Counted from the stretch's first letter, positions 26,900 to 36,807 are shown. The stretch: 55,341 bases of DNA from Paracoccus sanguinis (GCF_900106665.1 NZ_FNNA01000010.1:1-55341), one strand, 5' to 3'. A program made the numbers and translations. The notes: generated by a model from the sequence alone, not told the origin.

Positions 26900-27847
26900 A
26901 TGTTCATGCGCGTCGACCAACTGCAGACCGAACTGCCCCGGCCCTTGCGGGCCGACCCCAACGCCGCCGCGGCCCTACAGGAGCTGCTGGGCGGCAAGTA
27001 CGGCGAGATGTCCACCCTCGGGAACTACATGTTCCAGAGCTTCAACTTCCGCTCGAAGTCCAAGCTGAAGCCCTTCTACAACCTCGTGGCCGCCATCACC
27101 GCCGAGGAACTGGGTCACGTCGAGCTGGTGTCCCACGGGATCGCGATGCTGGCCAACGGGCCGGACAAGCCCGGCGCGGACGAAGCGGACGGAGGCGACG
27201 TGTCGGACGCCCCGTTCGCCGCGATGAAGGACATCCGGTCGGCGGCCTCGTTCTTTTCCCATGCCGGGGGCGCGGTGCCGGTGAACTCGAACTCGATGTC
27301 GTGGAACGTCGACATGGTGACGACCACGGGGAACGTCGTGTTCGACCTTCTGCACAACTTCCACCTGGAATGCGGCGCACGCCTGCACAAGCTGCGGGTC
27401 TATGAATCGCTGACCCAGGACAACGCCACCGGCCGCGAGGTCTGCGGCTATCTGCTGGTGCGCGGGTCGGTCCACGCCCACGCCTATGCGCTGGCGCTCA
27501 AGAAGCTGACCGGGGTGGCAATCGAACAGATGCTGCCGACGCCGAACATCCCGCTGGACAAGATCCCCGAGTGCCAGAAGTACCTGGTCGAGGGCTCGCA
27601 CCGGCGGCTGTATACCTTCTCGCCCGGTGACTATCAGGCGATGCGCGGCATCTGGGAAGGCGAGCACGCCCTGCCGACCGACCCGCCGGGCGAGCTGGTC
27701 GTGGTGGATGGCCTGCCCGAGGGCGGCAAGATCCACGACCTGACCGGCGAGCCTTGCGCGTTTACCCCGGACTATGCCCCAGAAGAGATGTTCGAGATCG
27801 CCGAGCGTCTGACCAAGGCCGCCATGCAGGGCGCCGGATCGCTCTGA
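26900..27847 (+). CDS. Manganese catalase
   Basis: 315 residues from ATG 26900, with AGGGA about ten bases upstream. The four-helix ferritin-like domain (residues 20-205) carries the dimanganese ligands in LGGKYGEMSTLGNYMFQSFNFR, ITAEELGHVELV and HNFHLECGARLHKLRVYE. The C-terminal region wraps the domain as in KatN/lactobacillal enzymes. The enzyme dismutates hydrogen peroxide in the cytoplasm without heme. It is a single-gene unit followed by a hairpin terminator, and adds oxidative-stress protection to a plasmid rich in metal-resistance genes. Confidence 0.93.
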   Translation: MFMRVDQLQTELPRPLRADPNAAAALQELLGGKYGEMSTLGNYMFQSFNFRSKSKLKPFYNLVAAITAEELGHVELVSHGIAMLANGPDKPGADEADGGDVSDAPFAAMKDIRSAASFFSHAGGAVPVNSNSMSWNVDMVTTTGNVVFDLLHNFHLECGARLHKLRVYESLTQDNATGREVCGYLLVRGSVHAHAYALALKKLTGVAIEQMLPTPNIPLDKIPECQKYLVEGSHRRLYTFSPGDYQAMRGIWEGEHALPTDPPGELVVVDGLPEGGKIHDLTGEPCAFTPDYAPEEMFEIAERLTKAAMQGAGSL

Positions 27848-27883
27848 CGCCAAGGGGGTGCGGCTGTACGGCGGCACCCCTGC

Positions 27884-27910
27884 CCCACCACCCTTCCGGT
27901 GGGTTTCTCT
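27884..27910 (+). terminator. Rho-independent terminator after manganese catalase
   Basis: The inverted repeat CCCACC-acccttcc-GGTGGG (27884-27903) is followed by TTTCTCT, 36 bp after the stop codon. A second hairpin, GGGGTGC...GCACCCC, lies just before it. Confidence 0.65.
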
Positions 27911-28295
27911 GAACCCGCATTTTTTGCGGAGCTGGCTCGGGACGAGACGGATCACCCCACGCCGCATCCGCCCGCATCGCCCCGCTTGGCTTGGATCACG
28001 GCCGCGCAGCGGGCAGGACTAGAGACGGGCCCCGACGCGCCAGAGGCGGGGGGACGCCAAATTATGCCTGTCAATATTGGATGGACGCATCATGATCCGT
28101 GCTCATCTGAGAAGAAGAAAACGCTTCTCCTGCTCGCGCTCCTGGCGGGCATTGAGCCGCGCCTTTGCGGCCATGGAACGGGCAGGGTCGTCTCTAGGGT
28201 CTTCGAATTGAAAATGGTCAGAGAGCGACGAGGTCAGGGCAACTAGGCCGCAGCACTGCAAATGGGCTGGCTGAAGACGCCGGACTTCGCTGCGA
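27911..28295. other. No gene seen
   Basis: 385 bp between the manganese catalase terminator and the photolyase stop. Open frames here are short and have no recognisable similarity. Confidence 0.45.
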
Positions 28296-29705
28296 TCAAA
28301 CCTGCTCGAATGCCGCGAGAGCGCGAAGGCGCCCTTCCGCCAACCCGATGATCGGACGCAGGTCGTAGCCGCGTGATGGGTCCAGCCCCCAAGACCGGGG
28401 AGCCGCGTCGAAGAACGCGCGCGCGCCGTCCGACTTGCTGCCCTGCCAGCCATAGAGCCAGCGTCGACGATAGACCCCGTCAGGATCGAACTTCTCGGCT
28501 TGGGTCGCCGGGTTGAATATCCGGAAGAACGGAGAGGCATCCGGCCCCGAGCCTGCCACCCACTGCCAGTTCGTTGCATTCGACGCGGGATCCCAGTCCA
28601 TCAACGTGTCAGCGAACCAGTCAAGCCCCGCGCGCCAGTCGATCAGCAAGTGCTTGGTCAGATAGCTCGCCGCCGCCATGCGAGCGCGATTGTGCATCCG
28701 CCCGGTAACAAACAACTCGCGCATACCGGCATCGACGAGAGGCTCGCCGGTCTGACCCCGCTGCCAGGCAGTCAGGTCCTCCCGTACCTCGCGCCACGGA
28801 AAACCTACGAAGCGCGGGTTCCATGTCTTGCTCTCCATCCAAGGCGCCTCGATCAGAAGCGACCAGGCGAAGTCGCGCCACAGCAGTTCACTCATGAACT
28901 TTTCGGCCGCAGGCGCATGTTCGGGGTCGCAGGCGATATCCTGCGCGGCGGCCCAAACGGTCCGCGGAGAGATTTCTCCTACCGCCAAGGCATCGGAGAG
29001 CCCGGAGCCTGCCATCTGCTTGTCCAGCCTATCACGTCCAGCCACGTAGTCCGCAGACCGGCTGATGAACTGAGCCAACCGAGTCGTTGCTGCCGCTTCG
29101 CCTGCCGGCGGGCTGTGCGCGTTCACGACATCGGCCCCGCGATCCATATCCGGGGCAAGGTCCGGGATCGTGGCCGCGAACCCCGGGGGAAGTCCTGCCG
29201 GAACAATCCAGCACACCCCCGACGGTGCAGGACGCGGAGGTGCGGCACCGACCGTCCGGGCGGCCCTTGAGAATGGCGTGAAGACCCGGAAGCCTTTGCC
29301 CTGCCGGGTCTGCACGGCGCCGGGAGGTAGCAGCGTATGGGCATGGTGCACGACCAGCCGGAGGCCGGAGGCCTCAAGGGTTCGAGCCAGAAGACGATCG
29401 GCCTCAAGGCGCGCCGGCGCTGGCCAGTCACAGACATGAACCTCGCGCGCGTCGATCGCCGACGCCAAGGCCAATACTGCAGCTTCATCACCTTCAACGA
29501 CGGTCATGGCGCCACCCTGGCGGCGCAGATCGACATCCAGGGCCTTCAATGCCTCCCCAACCCGCCACCGGGAGGCAGCACCTTGGGCACGGAGCACCGC
29601 ATCGACCCAGAAGGCAGCGCAGACCGGTCCGTTGGCCGCCGCTGCCGCCAGCGCGGGGTTATCGGTCAGCCGCATATCGCGGCGGAAGAGGCAGATCGAC
29701 GTCAT
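28296..29705 (-). CDS. phr: Deoxyribodipyrimidine photolyase
   Basis: 469 residues from ATG 29705. The N-terminal antenna domain begins SICLFRRDMRLTDNPAL, so little can be missing. The C-terminal FAD domain has FMSELLWRDFAWSLL, the helical NRARMAAASYLTKHLLIDWR and the signature DWDPASNATNWQWVAGSG with FNPATQAEKFDPDG. These are class I CPD photolyase features. The enzyme repairs UV-induced pyrimidine dimers using blue light. A GGAG touches the ATG, so translation may depend on the gene just upstream (19-bp gap). Confidence 0.93.
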   Translation of the reverse strand: MTSICLFRRDMRLTDNPALAAAAANGPVCAAFWVDAVLRAQGAASRWRVGEALKALDVDLRRQGGAMTVVEGDEAAVLALASAIDAREVHVCDWPAPARLEADRLLARTLEASGLRLVVHHAHTLLPPGAVQTRQGKGFRVFTPFSRAARTVGAAPPRPAPSGVCWIVPAGLPPGFAATIPDLAPDMDRGADVVNAHSPPAGEAAATTRLAQFISRSADYVAGRDRLDKQMAGSGLSDALAVGEISPRTVWAAAQDIACDPEHAPAAEKFMSELLWRDFAWSLLIEAPWMESKTWNPRFVGFPWREVREDLTAWQRGQTGEPLVDAGMRELFVTGRMHNRARMAAASYLTKHLLIDWRAGLDWFADTLMDWDPASNATNWQWVAGSGPDASPFFRIFNPATQAEKFDPDGVYRRRWLYGWQGSKSDGARAFFDAAPRSWGLDPSRGYDLRPIIGLAEGRLRALAAFEQV

Positions 29706-29724
29706 CTCCGATGGGATGTGCTGA

Positions 29725-29967
29725 TCAAGTCTCGTCGTCGAGCGCGACCTGGGCATGCTGGACGACCGTCCAGTCATCGTGAGCCCGGCGGCGGTACACC
29801 GATGTGCAGGCGGCCGTGAACCGCCGTTCGCCCTTTGCCGCCCTGACGCGATAGCCGACCACGATCATGCCTTCCTCTGGCCGCATCACCTGCTGGTCCG
29901 AAAAGCTGACCTCGTCCCAGTCGGGCGTATGCTTAACTGCCTCGATGGCTGCCGGCCCAGCAAACAC
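29725..29967 (-). pseudogene. NTF2/SnoaL-like protein, 5'-truncated
   Basis: An 80-codon frame (GTG 29967) encodes IEAVKHTPDWDEVSFSDQQV, EGMIVVGYRVRAAKG and TSVYRR-HDDWTVVQHAQ. This is the C-terminal half of a DUF4440/NTF2-like fold that is normally about 120-135 residues. The first strands and helices are absent and a stop lies nine codons upstream in frame. It precedes the photolyase gene by 19 bp and may have been its operon partner. A short functional version cannot be excluded. Confidence 0.6.
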
Positions 29968-30238
29968 CCAAGGAGTATGGCTAAAACGCAGTTATCGTCG
30001 ACACGACTGTCATACCGCTCTTCTGAAGCCCGCCAGAGGCTTTACTCAAACGCCCAAACCCGGCCGTCGTCCATGGCATAATCCTCCGCCTACGTTTTCT
30101 CTGACAGTTGTGACAGGTAACCACCAATCCCGCAACGGTATCTGACTGCCGATGGAAGTATAAACCCGATGGGATACGAAGCGTCAAAAACGACCCTATG
30201 GGAGACTGCCAAAACTTCCACTCATCCTGGCTGGCTCG

Positions 30239-31282
30239 TCACCCAGCAAAGCGTTCTCGGGTGCGGTTGGCGAACGCCACCAGGGTCAGCATCACCGGCA
30301 CCTCAACCAGCACCCCGACCACGGTCGCCAGCGCCGCGCCCGAGTTGAGCCCGAACAGGCTGATCGCCACGGCGACGGCGAGTTCGAAGAAGTTCGAGGT
30401 GCCGATCAGCGCGCAGGGCGCGGCGATCCGGTGCGGCACCTTGAGCGCGAAGGCCGCGGCGTAGGCCAGCGCGAAGATGCCATAGCTCTGGACTAGGATC
30501 GGGACGGCGATCATCGCGATGACCAGAGGCCGGTCGAGGATGACGTTGCCCTGGAGGGCGAAGAGGATGACCACCGTCGCGACCAGACCGATGATCGACC
30601 AGGGCTTGGCCCGCGCGATGAAGGCGTCAACGGCGGCCTCGGAGCCCAGGGCGCGGCGGGTGATCAGGCCGGCAATCAGTGGCAGCACGATGTAAAGCAC
30701 GGTCGCCAGCACCAGCGTCCGCCACGGCACGGCGATGTCGGTGACGCCCAGCAGCAATGCGACGATGGGGGCAAAGGCCACCACCATGACGAGATCGTTC
30801 ACCGAGACCTGGACCAGCGTGTAGGTCTCGTCCCCCCGCGTCAGCTGCGACCAGACGAACACCATCGCCGTGCAAGGCGCGGCGCCCAGCAGGATCAGCC
30901 CGGCGATGTATTGCGCGGCGTCCTCGGGCGCGATCCAGGGGGCGAACACGTGCTCGAAGAACAGGACGGCCAGCGCGGCCATGGTGAAGGGCTTGATCAG
31001 CCAGTTGACCGCCAGCGTGACCAGCAGTCCCCTGGGCTGGCGGGCGACGTTGGCGACCGCGCCGAAATCGACGCCGATCATCATCGGGTAGACCATCGCC
31101 CAGATCAGGGCCGCCACCACGAGGTTGATGCCGGCGACCTCGGCCGCGGCGATCGAGCCGACAAGGCCGGGGGCGATCGAGCCGATGATGATGCCCAGAA
31201 TGATCGCCAGCGCGATCCAGAGGGTGAGCCAGCGTTCAAAGCGCCCCAACGGAGCGGGCCGGTCCATGGCGGCGTCGCTCAT
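30239..31282 (-). CDS. acr3: Arsenite efflux transporter Acr3
   Basis: 347 residues from ATG 31282, overlapping the previous stop (ATGA). Ten membrane segments are predicted. The conserved Cys lies in [18 protein letters not shown] and the conserved Glu in [15 protein letters not shown], both needed in this family. It exports arsenite from the cytoplasm using the proton gradient. It is translated with the upstream ArsR-ArsC fusion, so reduction and export are coupled. The family is ACR3, not ArsB. Confidence 0.93.
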   Translation of the reverse strand: MSDAAMDRPAPLGRFERWLTLWIALAIILGIIIGSIAPGLVGSIAAAEVAGINLVVAALIWAMVYPMMIGVDFGAVANVARQPRGLLVTLAVNWLIKPFTMAALAVLFFEHVFAPWIAPEDAAQYIAGLILLGAAPCTAMVFVWSQLTRGDETYTLVQVSVNDLVMVVAFAPIVALLLGVTDIAVPWRTLVLATVLYIVLPLIAGLITRRALGSEAAVDAFIARAKPWSIIGLVATVVILFALQGNVILDRPLVIAMIAVPILVQSYGIFALAYAAAFALKVPHRIAAPCALIGTSNFFELAVAVAISLFGLNSGAALATVVGVLVEVPVMLTLVAFANRTRERFAG

Positions 31283-32106
31283 GGCCGGGCCTCGCCGATC
31301 TGGTCCAGCTTGCGCTTGAGCGACATGCGTTCGAGCGAGCCGATCGGCAATGCGGTGAACAGGCCGATCCGTGTCGCCAGCGTGCGGTGGGCGGCGTTGA
31401 AGGCGGCGGCGATCTCCGCCTCGGAGCCGGTCGCCGCCGCAGGATCGGGAACGCCCCAATGCGCACTCATCGGCTGGCCGGGCCAGTAGGGGCAGGGTTC
31501 GGCCGCCGCCGCGTCGCAGACCGTGAAGACGAAATCCATCCGAGGCGCATCGGGCGCCGCGAATTCGTCCCATGATTTCGACCGCAGCTGCGAGGTGTCA
31601 TGGCCAAGCCGGTCCAGCAGCTGAATCGTTCGCGGGTTCGGGATGCCCGCCGGCTGCGACCCGGCGGAAAAGGCGCGGAACCGTCCCGAGGGGTCGGCAT
31701 TCAGCACCGCTTCGGCGATCAGCGATCGGGCCGAATTGCCAGTGCAGAGGAACAGGACGTTGAAGGGGGCATCGTGCATGGTCGGCTCCGGGGACCGGGT
31801 AAGGGGGCCGCAGACCGCCGGGTTTCCCCCGCAGCAGTCATCGGTGAGGAATCCGATCAGCGCCCCGATCGTGTCGAGCCGCGCGAAATAGCGGATCTGC
31901 CGCCCCTCGCGCTGCGAGTGCACAAGGTTGGCCTGGCTGAGCACGCCAAGGTTCGTCGAGAGGGTGTTGGGGCGCGCATCGAGGGCGGCGGCAATCTCGC
32001 CGGCGGTCAGGCCGTCAGGTTCGGCGGCCACGAGGTGGCGAAGCGCCTGCAGGCGCATGTCCTGCGAGAGGGCGGCGAAGGCCGTGAGGGCTGATGATGA
32101 TTCCAT
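31279..32106 (-). CDS. ArsR-ArsC fusion: arsenic repressor joined to arsenate reductase
   Basis: 275 residues from ATG 32106. Residues 1-100 are a winged-helix ArsR repressor ([20 protein letters not shown], then [22 protein letters not shown]) ending in a Cys motif, [12 protein letters not shown], likely to bind arsenite. Residues 112-270 are a low-molecular-weight phosphatase-type arsenate reductase, with the P-loop [18 protein letters not shown] and Cys in [18 protein letters not shown]. It therefore both senses arsenite and reduces arsenate. A dyad over its start codon suggests autoregulation. Its stop overlaps the acr3 start. Confidence 0.92.
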   Translation of the reverse strand: MESSSALTAFAALSQDMRLQALRHLVAAEPDGLTAGEIAAALDARPNTLSTNLGVLSQANLVHSQREGRQIRYFARLDTIGALIGFLTDDCCGGNPAVCGPLTRSPEPTMHDAPFNVLFLCTGNSARSLIAEAVLNADPSGRFRAFSAGSQPAGIPNPRTIQLLDRLGHDTSQLRSKSWDEFAAPDAPRMDFVFTVCDAAAAEPCPYWPGQPMSAHWGVPDPAAATGSEAEIAAAFNAAHRTLATRIGLFTALPIGSLERMSLKRKLDQIGEARP

Positions 32107-32126
32107 AGTTCCAGAATCATGGAATC
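32099..32126. promoter_or_regulatory. ars operator dyad over the start codon
   Basis: GATTCCAT (32099-32106) and ATGGAATC (32119-32126) form a perfect 8-bp inverted repeat with a 12-bp spacer. The left arm contains the ArsR-ArsC start codon read on the minus strand. This is the expected type of site for an ArsR dimer. Binding would block transcription or early elongation of the ars operon. Confidence 0.65.
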
Positions 32127-32178
32127 GTATCTGTTCGTCAAGCCGGTTCGATTGCTCGAAAACGGCCGTTTTTGGAAG

Positions 32179-32205
32179 TGTAATTTTCAGGAGACGCCTG
32201 CACCA
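32179..32205 (+). repeat. tni transposon terminal inverted repeat, tniA side
   Basis: It begins TGTAATTTTCAG and continues GAGACGCCTGCACCA, the IRt-type end of Tn402/Tn5053 elements. It is preceded by the target-duplication bases GGAAG (32174-32178). Confidence 0.88.
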
Positions 32206-32320
32206 CTGCGACAGGCATTCCGCCCTGTGTGCAGCTGCCTTCTGACAGCTGAATGTCAGCACTCACCGACACGAAAATCGTGTATGCTCAGCATTCGTGT
32301 GCACGAGGCAGGGCTTGGGC

Positions 32321-34648
32321 ATGGCAGGGGAGACCGCGCAGATCACCGAGCAAGGCGTCGCCACGCTGTCGAACGAAAGGTGGGAGGAGGCGCGGCGCAG
32401 AGCGGACGTCATCGGGCCATTGGCCCAGCATGATATGGTTGGTCATCAAGCTGCAGATGAGGCGGCCCGAGCTTTGGGTCTGTCGCGGCGGCAGATCTAC
32501 GTTCTGATCCGCCGTGCGCGGCAGGGTGGTGGTCTCGTGACGGATCTGGCGCCCCGACAGTCCAGCGGAGGGAAAGGCAAAGCGCGCCTGCCGGAGCCGG
32601 TGGAACGGGTCATTCGTGACCTGCTGCAAAAGCACTTTCTTGGCAAGCAGAAGCCCAGTCTGGCGGCCGTTCATCGCAAGGTCGTAAAGGAGTGCACGGC
32701 GCAGGGGCTGCAGGCGCCGGTGCGCAACACCGTGGCCCTGCGGGTCTCGCGCCTCGATCCGGTCACGACAGCCCGGCGCCGGATGGGCAAGGATGCAGAA
32801 CGCACTCTGACGGGCGCGGGCGGAGTGCCGCCGCCAATCACGGCTCCTCTGGAGCAGGTCCAGATCGACCACACGGTCGTGGACCTGATCGTCGTGGACG
32901 AGCGTGATCGTCAGCCGATCGGCCGTCCGTATCTGACCGTTGCCATCGACACCTTCACGCGATGCGTGATTGGCCTGGTCGTCACACTGGAGGCGCCATC
33001 CGCCTTGTCGGTGGGCCTCTGCCTGGCACATGCGGCCTGCGACAAGCGACCTTGGCTGGAAGACCTCGGCTTGGATATGGACTGGCCGATGGGCGGCAAG
33101 CCCCGACAGCTCTATCTTGACAATGCACCCGAGTTCCGGAGCGAGGCCCTGCGCCGGGGCTGCGAACAGCACGGCATCGGACTGGATTACCGCCCGCCGG
33201 GACAGCCGCACTATGGCGGCATCGTGGAGCGCGTCATCGGCACGGCCATGCGGATGGTTCACGATGAGCTGCCGGGAACCACCTTCTCCAATCCGGAGCA
33301 GCGCGGCGATACCGACCCGGAGAGAACGGCGGTCCTGACGCTGCGGGAGCTTGAGCGCTGGCTTGCCCTGGCCGTGGGCACGTACCATGGCACCGTGCAC
33401 GGCAGCCTGTTGCAGCCACCAGCCGCCCGCTGGGCAGAGGCCGTGGCTCAGGGCGGGCCGCCAACGGTCGTCACGCATGCGGCCGCGTTCCTGATCGACT
33501 TTCTGCCGGTGATCCGGCGAACCTTGACCCGAACCGGCTTTGTCATCGACCACATCCGCTACTACGCCGACGCGCTCAAGCCCTGGATCGCCCGGCGCGA
33601 CCACCTGTCCGCCTTCCTGATCCGGCGCGATCCGCGCGATGTCAGCCGCGTGTGGGTGCTGGAGCCCGAAGGCAAGTATTACCTGGAGGTGCCCTACCGC
33701 ACCTTGGCGCACCCGGCTGTCACGCTCTGGGAGCAGCGGCGGGCATTGGCACGGCTGCGCGAGCTGGGGCACGAGAAGGTGGACGAGGCATCGCTGTTTC
33801 GCATGATCGGGCAGATGCGCGATATCGTCGCCACGGCTCGGAAGGCCACGCGCAAAACCCGCCGCGAGGCCGACCGCCGCCGGCATCTCACGGCAAAGCC
33901 ACCGCCCGCCGCGCTTGTCCCGCCAAGCGTGGATACCACCGGCCCGCAGGCAAACTGCCACCAGCATCGCCTTTCGATGAGATCGAGGAGTGGTAGCCGT
34001 GGACGCCTCTCCTTCGAACGACCTGTCCCACCTGCTGCCGGCCGCGCAAAGGCTGGCCCGCTTGCCGGCAGAGGAGCGCATCCGGCATATCCGCGCCGAT
34101 CGCTGGATCGGCTACCCGCGCGCAGTGGATGCATTGCAAAAGCTGGAGGCACTGCAGGCGTGGCCAACAAAGCAGCGCATGCCCAACCTGCTTCTGATCG
34201 GGCCGACCAACAACGGCAAGTCGATGATCGTCGAGAAGTTCCGGCGCACGCACCCGCCGGAGTCCGCAGCGGATCAGGAATACATTCCGGTTCTGGCCGT
34301 GCAGATGCCGTCGGAGCCATCGGTGCTGCGGCTCTACATGGCGCTGCTTGCAGCCATGGGCGCGCCGCTGCACCCGCGCCGGCGACTGGCGGAAGTCGAG
34401 CAACTGGCGCTGAAGCTCCTGCGCAGGGTGGGCGTGCGCATGCTGGTGATCGACGAGTTGCACAACATCCTGGCCGGCAACGGTCCCGCGCGGCGGGAAT
34501 GCCTGAACCTGCTGCGTTTCCTCGGCAACGAACTGCGCATTCCCCTGGTGGGCGTCGGCACGCGCGAGGCCTATCTCGCCATCCGCCTGGACGATCAGCT
34601 GGAAAACCGCTTCGAGCCTATGACGCTGCCGCTGTGGGAACCCGATGA
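32321..34648 (+). CDS. tniA: TniA transposase (DDE), frameshifted near its 3' end
   Basis: The frame from ATG 32321 encodes an N-terminal helix-turn-helix (ARALGLSRRQIYVLIRRARQ). A DDE integrase core follows, with Asp in LEQVQIDHTVVD, Asp in LYLDNAPEFRS and Glu in HYGGIVERVIG. A Mu-type C-terminal domain comes next. The expected family C-terminus, SPFDEIEEW plus stop, is present but in the -1 frame, ending at 33996. A one-base loss near 33955 (aaactgcc) would explain this. As read, translation runs on to 34648 through an antisense-like frame of tniB, giving 775 residues instead of about 558. It is the strand-transfer subunit. Confidence 0.85.
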   Translation: MAGETAQITEQGVATLSNERWEEARRRADVIGPLAQHDMVGHQAADEAARALGLSRRQIYVLIRRARQGGGLVTDLAPRQSSGGKGKARLPEPVERVIRDLLQKHFLGKQKPSLAAVHRKVVKECTAQGLQAPVRNTVALRVSRLDPVTTARRRMGKDAERTLTGAGGVPPPITAPLEQVQIDHTVVDLIVVDERDRQPIGRPYLTVAIDTFTRCVIGLVVTLEAPSALSVGLCLAHAACDKRPWLEDLGLDMDWPMGGKPRQLYLDNAPEFRSEALRRGCEQHGIGLDYRPPGQPHYGGIVERVIGTAMRMVHDELPGTTFSNPEQRGDTDPERTAVLTLRELERWLALAVGTYHGTVHGSLLQPPAARWAEAVAQGGPPTVVTHAAAFLIDFLPVIRRTLTRTGFVIDHIRYYADALKPWIARRDHLSAFLIRRDPRDVSRVWVLEPEGKYYLEVPYRTLAHPAVTLWEQRRALARLRELGHEKVDEASLFRMIGQMRDIVATARKATRKTRREADRRRHLTAKPPPAALVPPSVDTTGPQANCHQHRLSMRSRSGSRGRLSFERPVPPAAGRAKAGPLAGRGAHPAYPRRSLDRLPARSGCIAKAGGTAGVANKAAHAQPASDRADQQRQVDDRREVPAHAPAGVRSGSGIHSGSGRADAVGAIGAAALHGAACSHGRAAAPAPATGGSRATGAEAPAQGGRAHAGDRRVAQHPGRQRSRAAGMPEPAAFPRQRTAHSPGGRRHARGLSRHPPGRSAGKPLRAYDAAAVGTR

Positions 34649-34907
34649 CGCCTGCTGCTCGTTGCTGGCAAGCTTTGCCGCATCGCTTCCGCTCCGGCAG
34701 CAATCGCCGATCGCCACACCCGACATGGCGCGTTATCTGCTCGCCCGGAGCGAGGGCACGATCGGCGAGCTGGCGCGGCTGCTGATGGCGGCGGCTATCG
34801 CCGCCGTGGAAAGCGGCGAAGAGGCCATCAATGCCCGTACGCTTGGCATGGCCGATTATGCGGGTCCCGGTGAGCGGCGGCGGCAGTTCGAGCGGGAGTT
34901 GAGGTGA
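33999..34907 (+). CDS. tniB: TniB transposition ATPase
   Basis: 302 residues from GTG 33999, eight bases after GAGGAG. A GTG at 33990 lies inside the tniA stop region. AAA+ motifs are LLLIGPTNNGKSMIVEKF (Walker A) and VRMLVIDELHNILAG (Walker B), followed by NELRIPLVGVGTREAY (sensor). It is the target-selection/activation ATPase working with TniA, comparable to MuB and TnsC. Its stop overlaps the tniQ start (GTGA). Confidence 0.92.
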   Translation: MDASPSNDLSHLLPAAQRLARLPAEERIRHIRADRWIGYPRAVDALQKLEALQAWPTKQRMPNLLLIGPTNNGKSMIVEKFRRTHPPESAADQEYIPVLAVQMPSEPSVLRLYMALLAAMGAPLHPRRRLAEVEQLALKLLRRVGVRMLVIDELHNILAGNGPARRECLNLLRFLGNELRIPLVGVGTREAYLAIRLDDQLENRFEPMTLPLWEPDDACCSLLASFAASLPLRQQSPIATPDMARYLLARSEGTIGELARLLMAAAIAAVESGEEAINARTLGMADYAGPGERRRQFERELR

Positions 34908-36177
34908 AATCTGCATCGCGCTGGCCGCTGCACCCGGAGCCACAGGAGGAGAGGCCCTGTCCTCCTGGCTGCGCCGGGTTGCCGGCTGCTATGACATCGA
35001 CGCGCGCGAACTGCTGAAGCACGATCTCGGTCAAGGCCTGCACGACGACCTGGACGTGAATCCCGCGCCAGGGCTGCTGAGGCTCTTGTCCAGGCGCAGT
35101 GGAGTAGACCTGAAGCGGCTGCACCGGATGAGCCTTGCCGGATGGGCACCAGACCTGTTCGACAGCCTGGAAGGGGCGGACCCCGACGCCTTGGAGGACT
35201 ACGCCTTCAGGCTGACGATCCTGCTGCAAGATCGCAGCCGCGCAACGAGGTCCGTTGCCGGATGGCGGGCATGGCGCCCCGATCGGCCGATCAGCCGCGC
35301 CTGCCCACACTGCATGGACGAGCGGGCAGATCGGCCCATGTGGCTGATGTGGATGGTGCCGCTGATGCTGAGCTGCCCCCGGCACGGCTGCTGGCTGGAA
35401 GCCTGCTGGGGCCTCCCTGGCACATTCGTTAATTGGAAAAGCAACGATACTTCACCGCGTCCGGCCAGTGCGGCGATCCGGAGCATGGATCAGCGCAGTT
35501 GGGAGGCGCTGACGACCGGTCATGTTCGATTGCCGCGCCAGCGCGTTCCCGCGGACTTGTGGTTTCGTCTGCTGCGCAGCCTGCTGGAAGAACTCAACAC
35601 ACCCATCTCCCGGTGCGGCGCAGGGTCCCGCAGCCTCCGGGCGGTCTGGAACCACTTCGGCCAGCCGCTGCGTGCCGGGCGACTGACGTGGCAGCCTTTC
35701 GAAGCTCTGGGCTTACCCGCGCAGCTGCAGATGCTGGAGGTGGCGGCCAATGCCATTGAGTTGATCGAGACCGAAGCAATCAGGCCATTGGGCGCACAGG
35801 CTGAACTGTTCCTGCCCGGACCGGGTGCTGAGCTTACCCTTGATCGCCTCATGCGCATCCTGCGGCGCAAGTCGGGCAAAGGCTGGCAAGAAGCCTGGAA
35901 GGTCGTCCACGACGCCATCGCCGACGCGCAACACAATCCTGAGACGGCCCGGGCGCTCTATGCGCTGGCCTCCTGTGGGAAGCGGCACGACCCGGTTGCG
36001 TTGGAGGGATTGCGCGCGCTCTTCATCGAGGCACAGGTGTCTCAGGAGTTCCTGCCTCTTGAGGGTTCGGAAGCGTTGTCCGCGCTTCGATCTACCTGTG
36101 CGCAGGGCCTGAGCCTTGCCTTGCGGAAACTGCCGCCGACCGGCTGCCGGGAACCTTGCCTTGAACGGGCCGGTTGA
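34904..36177 (+). pseudogene. tniQ: TniQ target-selection protein, frameshifted near its start
   Basis: The GTG at 34904 overlaps the tniB stop and begins KSASRWPLHPEPQEE. The family then continues EALSSWLRRVAGCYDIDARE, which is present but one frame away (from about 34955). A single missing G in ggaggagag near 34953 would restore a protein of about 424 residues. The downstream frame (ATG-like start at 35056) contains the zinc-finger-like ACPHCMDERADRP...LSCPRHGCWLEACW typical of TniQ/TnsD proteins, needed for transposition of this family. It is inactive unless the base is a sequencing error. Confidence 0.78.
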
Positions 36178-36202
36178 CCCCTGCCGCAACCGGAGAGTCC
36201 TA

Positions 36203-36745
36203 ATGTCCTATGCCCGTTTCGGCCTGATGATCCTGACCTCGACCGTGGTCATGTACGGGCTGATGTATCTCAACACCTACGAGCTTGACCACGTCGCCTG
36301 GAGCCAGACGCGCGCCTGGATGGCGCTGCTGATGGGCGGGGTCATGGCCGTCATCATGATGGGCTTCATGTGGGCGATGTATGACAAGAAAGGGCGCAAC
36401 TGGGGCATCATTGCGGCCGCGGTGATCGTAGCGGCGGGATCGCTATGGTTCGTGCGCAGCCAGGCGACCGTGGGAGATGTGTCCTACATGGAAGCGATGA
36501 TCCCGCACCATTCCATCGCCGTTCTGACCAGTTCGCGCGCGCATATCCGCGATCCCCGCGTGCGCGAACTGGCGGATGGCATCATCAAGGCGCAGATGCA
36601 GGAGATCGCTGAGATGCGGGCGCTGATCGCCGATCTCGATGCAAACCCGATCCCTGATGCCGCCCCGGACCTGCCGCCCCTGCGCCCGGATGATGTCGCC
36701 GTGGGCGAGGCGGTCGAGAAGGCGCTGCAGCCCCCCGCGCAGTGA
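36203..36745 (+). CDS. DUF305 membrane protein
   Basis: 180 residues from ATG 36203 (GGAGAG upstream). Three membrane helices at the N-terminus (SYARFGLMILTSTVVMYGLM, AWMALLMGGVMAVIMMGF, WGIIAAAVIVAAGSLWF) are followed by a periplasmic DUF305 domain. That domain has the EAMIPHHSIAVLTSSRA motif and Met-rich helices (KAQMQEIAEMRAL). DUF305 proteins are ferritin-like four-helix proteins found with metal-resistance genes, and copper or other metal binding is likely but unproven. It is the first cargo gene after tniQ and ends at a shared hairpin terminator. Confidence 0.87.
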   Translation: MSYARFGLMILTSTVVMYGLMYLNTYELDHVAWSQTRAWMALLMGGVMAVIMMGFMWAMYDKKGRNWGIIAAAVIVAAGSLWFVRSQATVGDVSYMEAMIPHHSIAVLTSSRAHIRDPRVRELADGIIKAQMQEIAEMRALIADLDANPIPDAAPDLPPLRPDDVAVGEAVEKALQPPAQ

Positions 36746-36807
36746 GAGCCTTCCGTAGCTTTCAGCAGCGTTGTCCTCTTCGAGGCCGTGCTCCGATGGA
36801 GCGAGCG

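Noticed and set aside
32179..32205. Ars operon as transposon cargo
   Set aside because: The left terminal repeat and target duplication lie between the ArsR-ArsC start and tniA, so the ars genes are outside the element.
34000..34648. Extended C-terminal domain of TniA
   Set aside because: The extra residues are the wrong frame of tniB. The normal TniA C-terminus lies one frame off, so the extension is a frameshift artefact, not a domain.
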